Positions 19,157-25,108 of a stretch of 25,108 nt of DNA are shown piece by piece. The stretch is from a virus, in the IMG/VR virus record IMGVR_UViG_3300017986_000126, positions 1 to 25,108 of that record, one strand, 5' to 3'. Every line of letters starts with the position of its first letter. Position 1 is the first letter of the stretch. The notes under the pieces were generated by a model, which saw only the letters and a list, made by a program, of their open reading frames with translations, had not been told where the DNA came from and did no database searches. The position numbers were made by a program, and so were the translations under genes.

Positions 19157-21688
19157 ATGAAAATCTTCGAGGTCACTAGTAGAACTAAAAAAATAATCAA
19201 TGAAATCACAGCTGAAGATTTGTTAGCAGGTCTTAGAGATCGTTTAACCAGTAGAAATTATGATCGTACCGTAAGTTGGATCGAAGATGACTATAATAAC
19301 TTTGCAACACAAGAAGATGTTGATCGCTTTCTACAAGACGCTGCAGAATCTCATGACAACTTTTTTCAAATGCCGTATGCTCGTGCTGCTAGAGAAGCAT
19401 TATTTGCTGTAAATGTTAGTGCAGGTCGAGTTGAAGATACAGGCGAAGAGCCAATTGTACCATTAGATACAGTAACAGACGATCCTGAAGCAGCCAACCA
19501 AGCTGCCGCCGATGCAGCAATTGATAGTCGTATGAATAGCGATGCAGCAGCACCAAGTGAAACACCGGCACCGGCATCTGTTAGAGATTTAGGCAATGGG
19601 TTTGAACAAATAACAACTACAGTTCTCGGTCAAGAAGTTACAGGTGTGCGTGACACTAGATCAAATCTTGTGTTTGTTAGAAATCAAGACAGTGACGGCA
19701 ATGCACTTATTCGTAGTCCTGCTCAATATCTTCAACTAGGCGACAACGGCCAATTAAGAGGTACTACTCCAGGTCCTGAAACTATGAGAGCGTTAACACA
19801 AGCAGGAATCGGTCCTGAAGGCAACGACGAACCAAGCACAGGTCCGGATGACGGATCAAGAGCAGGGCAAGAACCAAACAGACCAGTTACAGCACCAGAG
19901 CCTCAAGGAGATCCATTAGGTGGCGAAGCACCAACAGGTCCCGGCGGTGATGAACCATTACCGCAAACAAGAACAGAACCGAGAACAGCAGCACCGCAAC
20001 GTCAATCTGGTGAATTTAATGCAGACGGTACTGTTGCTGGACCTGGTCAAGCAGCAAGACCTGGTTCAATGACTAGAGGTGCAACACCTACCCAAGCTAA
20101 TGCAAATAGAAATACTCAAGCACCAAGCAGATTACGTATTAGACAAACTATTGCTCCAGCAGTACAAAGATTACTACAATTAGCAAACGAATCGATTGTT
20201 GGTTATAGAGCTATTGTAGAAGGCAAGTCGGTGTTAGAAGCACTCGATCCGCCACAACGTCAACAACTACAACAATACTTAGATCAGATGCGAGCAGCAG
20301 CACAAAACGATCCTGAAGTAAACAACGAGTTTGGCGACCTGATGGCTCGTATGGAAAGAGCATTAGGTATAACACAACCGCAATCGGGTGCAGGCGATGA
20401 AGCAGCAGCACAAGCAGCAATAGCACAACGTCAGGCAGGAACACCAGCACCAGGTACAGGCAGTCTTGATGCAGCTCAAGCAAGTGCCCAAAGGGCTCCA
20501 GCAGCATCAGCAGCATCAGCAGCACCAGCAGCACCAGCAGCAGTATCAGCAGCACCGGCAGCAACACAAGGTAGATATAGTGTTAGAAGAGAAAACGCAG
20601 GTGGACGTCAAATGTTTGCTATTATTGATGGCGAAACACGTATGCCTGCACGTTTAAGAAGTACCAATGTATATTATAATACACAAGAAGAAGCACAAGC
20701 AGTAGCAGATAGATTAAATCAAAACAATGTTCAAACTGTACCACGTGTAGGCGAACCAGGAAACGAAATACCAGGTCAAACTAGTGCAGCACCACAGACA
20801 TCTCCTCGCCCACAAGCAAGACCAGATCAAGCAGCACCAAGTGGATCAGAAGATGACGCAATGGCACAACCAGTTGCTCAAAATGCAGCAAGTCAAGCAG
20901 CAACAGCAAATGCTCAAGATTTTACACTAACTGGTAATTTACGTAGAGGTAGTAGTGGTCCAGAAGTTGAGCAATTACAACGTGCATTAGGTTTCCAAGA
21001 TGCAGAAGTTGATGGACGTTTTGGTCCAAGAACAGAACAAGCTGTAAGAACATTCCAACAAAACCAAGGACTACAAGTAGATGGTATTGTTGGTAGACAA
21101 ACTTACAACAAGATCTTACAAACAAGAGAAGATCCAAGAGCACAGCGTAATGCAGGTGTAGGAAGAATTGGTCAAGTTGCAGCACCAACACAACAAAATC
21201 AAAGTATAGATATGACAGGAAAAGAAATGGCAAAATTAGATGAAGCAAGTTTAACAGTAAATGGTTCAGCAAGCGAAATTGCAGAGCTAATGCGTATGAT
21301 GCAATTAGCAGGTGCACCAAGTGCAAAACCTGTCGACAGCGATGATATTAGTAGTCACATACACAAACCAGAACCATCACCGTGCGGTGCTAAACCAGAA
21401 CCGAGCATGGGAGATATGATTAGCATGATCAGCAAAGAAGAGGAAGAAGTAGATGGCGACTTCCAAGATGCTACAACTGAACCAGATAACTATTATCAAG
21501 ATGTAAGTGCTAGTATTCCTTCGGGCAATGATTTAAACAGACCTAAAGATCGTAAAGCAATACGTACAGTTGATCCTGCATTAGAAACAACTTTAAAAGA
21601 TAGTTTGTTACAAGCATATGAAGGCAAGTACAAATCGGATGCACAGCGTAAAGCTATTTGGGCATCTAAATCAGAAAAGAAGAAATAA
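19157..21688 (+). CDS. Large Pro/Ala/Gln-rich virion protein with a peptidoglycan-binding domain
   Basis: An 843-residue protein with the strongest ribosome site of the window (AGGAGG at 19146-19151, 5 nt before ATG). Order: a helical N-terminus (MKIFEVTSRTKKIINE...); long low-complexity Pro/Ala/Gln/Thr-rich linkers (about 205-330, 400-470, 525-588); a small compact unit at 472-524 (GRYSVRRENAGGRQMFAIID to EAQAVADRLNQNN); and a clear PG_binding_1 domain at 591-655 (LRRGSSGPEVEQLQRALGF, then VDGRFGPRTEQAVRTFQ and VDGIVGRQTYNKIL). A segment near 695-720 (LDEASLTVNGSASEIAELM) and an acidic-to-basic tail follow. No lytic active site is visible, so it binds rather than cuts the wall. A role in the injected or tail-tip apparatus is inferred. 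A terminator follows it directly. Confidence 0.68.
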   Translation: MKIFEVTSRTKKIINEITAEDLLAGLRDRLTSRNYDRTVSWIEDDYNNFATQEDVDRFLQDAAESHDNFFQMPYARAAREALFAVNVSAGRVEDTGEEPIVPLDTVTDDPEAANQAAADAAIDSRMNSDAAAPSETPAPASVRDLGNGFEQITTTVLGQEVTGVRDTRSNLVFVRNQDSDGNALIRSPAQYLQLGDNGQLRGTTPGPETMRALTQAGIGPEGNDEPSTGPDDGSRAGQEPNRPVTAPEPQGDPLGGEAPTGPGGDEPLPQTRTEPRTAAPQRQSGEFNADGTVAGPGQAARPGSMTRGATPTQANANRNTQAPSRLRIRQTIAPAVQRLLQLANESIVGYRAIVEGKSVLEALDPPQRQQLQQYLDQMRAAAQNDPEVNNEFGDLMARMERALGITQPQSGAGDEAAAQAAIAQRQAGTPAPGTGSLDAAQASAQRAPAASAASAAPAAPAAVSAAPAATQGRYSVRRENAGGRQMFAIIDGETRMPARLRSTNVYYNTQEEAQAVADRLNQNNVQTVPRVGEPGNEIPGQTSAAPQTSPRPQARPDQAAPSGSEDDAMAQPVAQNAASQAATANAQDFTLTGNLRRGSSGPEVEQLQRALGFQDAEVDGRFGPRTEQAVRTFQQNQGLQVDGIVGRQTYNKILQTREDPRAQRNAGVGRIGQVAAPTQQNQSIDMTGKEMAKLDEASLTVNGSASEIAELMRMMQLAGAPSAKPVDSDDISSHIHKPEPSPCGAKPEPSMGDMISMISKEEEEVDGDFQDATTEPDNYYQDVSASIPSGNDLNRPKDRKAIRTVDPALETTLKDSLLQAYEGKYKSDAQRKAIWASKSEKKK
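20496..20563 (+). repeat. GCA-rich triplet repeat coding an Ala/Ser/Pro linker
   Basis: Imperfect repeats of GCAGCATCA and GCAGCACCA encode a run of Ala with Ser, Pro and Val inside the 843-residue protein. It is a flexible-linker microsatellite that may vary in length between related genomes. Confidence 0.7.
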
Positions 21689-21707
21689 TATAAACTCCCC
21701 CAAACTC

Positions 21708-21734
21708 AATAGCACCTACGGGTGCTATTTTTTT
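21708..21734 (+). terminator. Intrinsic terminator between the internal-protein gene and gp17
   Basis: AATAGCACC (21708-21716) pairs perfectly with GGTGCTATT (21721-21729) across a TACG tetraloop closed by C-G, the very stable UNCG type. Seven T residues run through 21728-21734. It ends the upstream unit 14 bases before the gp17 ATG. Confidence 0.92.
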
Positions 21735-21735
21735 G

Positions 21736-21743
21736 AGTAAATA
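21736..21743 (+). promoter_or_regulatory. Probable late promoter core AGTAAATA for gp17
   Basis: AGTAAATA begins two bases after the terminator T tract and ends 4 nt before the gp17 ATG at 21748. It departs from GATAAATA at the first three bases, but gp17 needs a promoter here because the strong terminator precedes it, and no other candidate fits. The spacing predicts a leaderless message. Confidence 0.4.
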
Positions 21744-21747
21744 TAGT

Positions 21748-23328
21748 ATGAGTAAAAGTTTAGACGGCGTTTTAACTAAAAAAGCCAATCAAAAAGAAAC
21801 CTATACAGAATCACAAATACAGGATCTATTACAATGTATGGATCCTGATGTAGGATATTTGTATTTTGCAAGACATTTTGCACATATTCAACACCCTGTA
21901 AAAGGCAAACTAATATTCGATCCTTTTGAATATCAGTTAAGATTAATGCATAGTTACCATAACTATCGCTTTAATATTAATATGATGCCTAGACAAACAG
22001 GCAAAACTACTTGTGCTGCCATTTACTTGGCATGGTATGCAATGTTTAAACCTGACCAAACTATTCTAATTGCAGCACACAAGTACACTGGTGCACAGGA
22101 GATTATGTCACGTATACGTTATGTATATGAACTTTGCCCAGACCATATACGTGCAGGTGTTACTAGTTATAACAAAGGCAGTATGGAATTTGAAAATGGT
22201 TCACGTATTATAAGTCAAACAACTACAGGCACTACAGGACGTGGTTTGTCTATCTCACTACTATACTGTGACGAGTTTGCGTTCGTGCAACCTAACATTG
22301 CAGAAGAGTTTTGGACTTCGATTTCACCTACACTAGCAACTGGTGGTCGTGCTATTATTACAAGCACACCTAACAGTGACGAAGATACATTTGCTACTAT
22401 TTGGAAACAAGCAGAACAAAAGTTTGACGAGTATGGTAACGAAAGTGACATAGGTGTTAATGGTTTCCATGCATTTAGAGCACACTGGGCTGAACATCCA
22501 GACCGTGACGAGGAATGGAAGAAAAACGAAATTGGTCGCATTGGTGAAGAAATGTTTAGACGAGAATACGAATGTGAATTCTTAATCTTTGACGAAACAC
22601 TCATCAACAGTTTAAAACTTGCTGTACTAGAAGGCATTGATCCAAAAATTAAAATGGGACAAGTGCGTTGGTATAAAAAATTAGATCCTAAAAAATCATA
22701 TGTTATCGGACTTGATCCTGCAATGGGCACTGGCGGCGACCATGCAGCAATACAAGTTATTGAATTACCAACATACGAGCAAGTAGGTGAATGGCAACAC
22801 AATACCACAGCAATACCGGGCCAAATAAGAGTATTAAGAGATATATGTACATACATTGCCAGCGAAACAAACAACAGTAGTAACATATATTGGAGTGTAG
22901 AGAACAACGGTATTGGCGAAGCAGCATTATTAGTAATACAAGATTTTGGTGAAGAAAATATTCCAGGATTGTTTATCAGCGAACCAATACGCAAAGGTCA
23001 TGTACGCAAGTTCCGCAAAGGATTTAACACTACACATAGTAGTAAAGTTACAAGTTGTGCTAGACTAAAAACTATGATAGAAAATGATAAACTTATTATT
23101 AGAAGCAAAGCATTAGTCAGCGAGCTAAAAGCATTTGTAGCAAGTAGTAGTAGTTTCCAAGCAAAGCCAGGACACAGTGATGATTTAGTTAGTGCTTTAA
23201 TTCTAACACTACGCATGATGAGTGTAATGAAAGATTGGGATCCTACAGTATACAATACTTTTAGTCAAATTGAACAAGACGATGATTACGAAATGCCCAT
23301 GCCGATATTCGTAAGTAGCAGTTATTAG
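21748..23328 (+). CDS. gp17: Large terminase subunit gp17 (packaging ATPase/nuclease)
   Basis: A 526-residue protein from the ATG at 21748; an in-frame TTG at 21733 lies in the terminator T tract and is less likely. The ATPase domain has the Q-containing Walker A MPRQTGKTT (Gln83, Lys86) and the Walker B LLYCDEF (Asp175-Glu176), followed by the coupling segment IITSTPNS. The RNase H-like nuclease domain has Asp323 in VIGLDPAMG, a central SVENNG and the final GHSDDLVSALIL (Asp478-Asp479). It is somewhat shorter than T4 gp17 (610 residues). It docks on the portal, pumps DNA into the head and cuts it at the end. No ribosome site precedes it; a promoter-like AGTAAATA ends 4 nt before the ATG, just after a strong terminator. 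Confidence 0.95.
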   Translation: MSKSLDGVLTKKANQKETYTESQIQDLLQCMDPDVGYLYFARHFAHIQHPVKGKLIFDPFEYQLRLMHSYHNYRFNINMMPRQTGKTTCAAIYLAWYAMFKPDQTILIAAHKYTGAQEIMSRIRYVYELCPDHIRAGVTSYNKGSMEFENGSRIISQTTTGTTGRGLSISLLYCDEFAFVQPNIAEEFWTSISPTLATGGRAIITSTPNSDEDTFATIWKQAEQKFDEYGNESDIGVNGFHAFRAHWAEHPDRDEEWKKNEIGRIGEEMFRREYECEFLIFDETLINSLKLAVLEGIDPKIKMGQVRWYKKLDPKKSYVIGLDPAMGTGGDHAAIQVIELPTYEQVGEWQHNTTAIPGQIRVLRDICTYIASETNNSSNIYWSVENNGIGEAALLVIQDFGEENIPGLFISEPIRKGHVRKFRKGFNTTHSSKVTSCARLKTMIENDKLIIRSKALVSELKAFVASSSSFQAKPGHSDDLVSALILTLRMMSVMKDWDPTVYNTFSQIEQDDDYEMPMPIFVSSSY

Positions 23329-23335
23329 ATAAATA
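23328..23335 (+). promoter_or_regulatory. Late promoter core GATAAATA for the LysM protein gene
   Basis: GATAAATA shares its first base with the gp17 stop codon and ends 7 nt before the ATG at 23343. No ribosome site lies between, again predicting a leaderless or near-leaderless mRNA. Confidence 0.55.
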
Positions 23336-23342
23336 ATATACA

Positions 23343-25108
23343 ATGATAAAATTAGACGCAATAGCAGAACAACTTTTTAATAAAATTAGAGGACGCTTTC
23401 CTGAAGTTACAATAGGTGATGAAGAAGGCACAATTACCAATGAGCCTGCATTGGCTAGATATTTTGATTTTGCATACACTGTAGGCAATAACGAAAGTAT
23501 TGGTAAAATTAGTATTAGTCTTGACGAGGAAGAAGGTCTAACTGTTATTTTCAGCAAAGACTTTGTAACTGAAGCAATCAAAGATGACTGGTATAGATTT
23601 TTAAAAGAACTTCGTGAATTTAGTAAAAAGCGTCTAATGAAGTTTGAAGTAAGAGATATTAACAGATCAAACTTAACAAAACGAGATTATAAATTTTTAG
23701 CTGCAAATCGCTCTGGAGAAACAACAATGGCCGAATCAAAAATGTATGGAACAACTAAAACTAGTTTCCAAAAGATAGGAAATGCACGTTTAGCTATTAA
23801 GCATACTGCACCTATCAATACCGAAAGTGCAACTGGTAGATCACAAAAAATTAAAAGCATCTACATTGAGTCGCCTGAAGGTGAAAGATTTAAATATCCT
23901 TACAAGCATCTAAGTGGTGCTAGAGCAATGGCAGTACACGTAAGCGAAGGCGGCAATGCATATGACGATTTTGGCAAATACATTAGCGGACTAAGCGAAG
24001 AATTAAGTAAACTACGTAAATTTAACCAATACATGAGTCGTAGTAGTGTTATGGCCGAAACACTATCTACATATACAGACATTGTTAAAGAGCGTGTATC
24101 AACAATTAAAAAAGAAATTTCTAATCTACAAAAACCGGCATATTACAAAGAAACATTTGAAACATTTGAACCAAAGATTGTAGAAGATGTTCCAACTGAT
24201 GTACAAGATGCTTGGGTAGAACAACTAACTATTAAACAATTCAATGAAGAATTAAAAGATGTATTTCCATATGTTTACAACCTAGTAGGCGAAAACACTG
24301 TTAAAGAAATTAAGCTAGAAGATATTATTAGCGAAGGCCCAGGAGTAACAGAACCAACAGGCGATGCAGGCCAATATCCAGAAGTTAACTTTAATCCACG
24401 TGCAGGACAAATGGATCAACCAATGCATCCACAAAATGCTGGATTAACTAGAGATAACCCAGGAAGTGAAAACTATATTGTACAAGCAGGCGATACTGTG
24501 TATGCAATATCAAAAAGATTTGGTGTAGCAGTAGAAGACATTATTGAAGTTAACGGACTAGACGACAAAGGCTCAATAAGAGTAGGCGACGAATTAGTTA
24601 TTCCTACAGTAGGCGAAAGCATTATGTCAAAGGCATTCGAAGCAGCAGTTGAAAAGGTCCTAGGACAGTTTGGAAGTTTACAAGAAGCAGAAGGATGCCC
24701 TTGTAATACTCCTCCGGGTGGTAAATGCACATGCCCACCAAATTGTAAAGACTGTAATTGTAGTACAAACGAAAGCAGCGATTTAAAAAGAAAGCCAACA
24801 ATTCCTCTAGGTGAATTTATACTTTCATACTTTGATCGTGCAACAGGCCAGTTTCCAAAAGGTCCAACAGCCGTACTTACTATGGTAGAAAAAGAATACG
24901 GAGAACGATTTGTAAGGCCAGCACACCAGTTCATAGAACGCATAGACGCAAGAGTTGCAGAAGTAATGGGCTACAGAGAGGCGGAAGAAGAAATTCAAGG
25001 CCAAGTTGATCAGGTATACGAGTTTATGGGTGTAGATAGTAAAGACGAAGTTGACCAAAACCTAATGAAAGCAATTCAGAAAAAGTTTGGTACAAAGCCA
25101 GTAGGTGA
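23343..25108 (+). CDS. LysM-domain virion protein with a Cys cluster, 3' end missing
   Basis: The frame is open from the ATG at 23343 to the window end (588 codons), so the gene is incomplete. Residues 1-350 are a mixed domain that I recall as a conserved but unnamed family of marine T4-like phages; landmarks are SIYIESPEGERFKYPYKHLS, GARAMAVHVSEGG and SKLRKFNQYMSRSSVMAE. Residues 377-422 form a clear LysM domain (YIVQAGDTVYAISKRFGV, then NGL and RVGDELVIPT) that binds peptidoglycan N-acetylglucosamine. At 452-473 there are seven Cys in 22 residues (C-x-C, C-x-C, C-x3-C-x2-C-x-C), a possible metal site. The rest is helical and acidic. No signal peptide is seen. With the peptidoglycan-binding protein on the other side of gp17, a particle-borne role in cell entry is likely but inferred. 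Confidence 0.72.
   Translation, partial: MIKLDAIAEQLFNKIRGRFPEVTIGDEEGTITNEPALARYFDFAYTVGNNESIGKISISLDEEEGLTVIFSKDFVTEAIKDDWYRFLKELREFSKKRLMKFEVRDINRSNLTKRDYKFLAANRSGETTMAESKMYGTTKTSFQKIGNARLAIKHTAPINTESATGRSQKIKSIYIESPEGERFKYPYKHLSGARAMAVHVSEGGNAYDDFGKYISGLSEELSKLRKFNQYMSRSSVMAETLSTYTDIVKERVSTIKKEISNLQKPAYYKETFETFEPKIVEDVPTDVQDAWVEQLTIKQFNEELKDVFPYVYNLVGENTVKEIKLEDIISEGPGVTEPTGDAGQYPEVNFNPRAGQMDQPMHPQNAGLTRDNPGSENYIVQAGDTVYAISKRFGVAVEDIIEVNGLDDKGSIRVGDELVIPTVGESIMSKAFEAAVEKVLGQFGSLQEAEGCPCNTPPGGKCTCPPNCKDCNCSTNESSDLKRKPTIPLGEFILSYFDRATGQFPKGPTAVLTMVEKEYGERFVRPAHQFIERIDARVAEVMGYREAEEEIQGQVDQVYEFMGVDSKDEVDQNLMKAIQKKFGTKPVG

Noticed and set aside
20496-20563. Short regular repeats as a CRISPR array
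   Set aside because: They are in-frame triplet repeats coding an Ala-rich linker, with no spacers.
20211-20567. Leu-rich 118-codon minus-strand frame that looks like a membrane protein
   Set aside because: The Leu/Val run is the complement of the GCA/CAA-rich linker of the 843-residue gene; no start signals.
21733-21747. TTG start of gp17
   Set aside because: It lies in the terminator T tract and upstream of the promoter-like motif; ATG 21748 is simpler.
22215-22994. 259-codon open frame on the minus strand opposite gp17
   Set aside because: It lies wholly antisense to the conserved ATPase and nuclease core of gp17, has no ribosome site or promoter, and its composition (Ser/Pro/Cys-rich) is that of a shadow frame.
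24473-24943. 156-codon minus-strand frame near the window end
   Set aside because: It is antisense to the LysM domain and Cys cluster, which are clearly coded on the plus strand.
1-25108. tRNA genes, homing endonucleases or introns, which are common in T4-like genomes
   Set aside because: No cloverleaf-like segment was noticed in the gaps, all of which are shorter than about 100 bases, and no conserved gene appears interrupted.

Overview
The window is part of the genome of a tailed, contractile-tail bacteriophage of the T4-like group. The sequence is AT-rich. Its structural genes resemble those of marine T4-like myoviruses (cyanophage and pelagiphage types), so a marine phage is likely; the host cannot be named from this window. 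There are 19 protein genes, two of them cut by the window ends. I see no tRNA, rRNA, CRISPR array or insertion element, and no gene-free stretch longer than about 100 bases.

Layout. (1) 1-2604: host-contact genes, with two lectin-like (LamG) proteins, a fibre protein ending in a self-cleaving S74 chaperone domain, and a 58-residue protein. (2) 2618-6182: an unknown 124-residue protein, a small GT-A glycosyltransferase, and an 869-residue protein built from repeated, mostly degenerate glycosyltransferase-like units. (3) 9705-6160, minus strand: neck protein gp14, tail terminator gp15 with a long extension, and a Nudix hydrolase. (4) 9742-11836, plus strand: neck protein gp13, an SGNH-type hydrolase-like protein and a P-loop nucleotide kinase-like protein. 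(5) 11924-17266: a very large sheath protein gp18, tube protein gp19 and a second tube-fold protein. (6) 17272-25108: a small unknown protein, head-completion nuclease gp4, small terminase gp16, two probable internal virion proteins (one with a T4-type capsid-targeting N-terminus, one with a peptidoglycan-binding domain), large terminase gp17, and a LysM protein that runs off the end.

Regulation. A T4-type late promoter core (GATAAATA and close variants) lies just upstream of most transcription units. At gp13/gp14 two such cores sit back to back on opposite strands. The motif-to-ATG distances fall into two classes: 17-35 nt, usually with an AGGAG-like ribosome site, and only 4-7 nt, which predicts leaderless mRNAs (gp14, the second tube protein, gp17, the LysM protein). 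The kinase gene has a near-consensus sigma-70 promoter placed just as close to its ATG. Two strong intrinsic terminators separate gp19 from the second tube gene and the internal-protein gene from gp17. Compared with T4 (13-14-15-16-17-18-19), genes 14-15 are inverted, 18-19 precede 16-17, and 16 and 17 are separated by about 3.2 kb.

The best leads for new biology are the degenerate glycosyltransferase-repeat protein, the leaderless late genes, a hairpin at the gp16 start that the late promoter would cut in half, and a shared surface-type module in gp14, gp15 and gp18. Homology calls were made by reading motifs and comparing with remembered families; no search was run.
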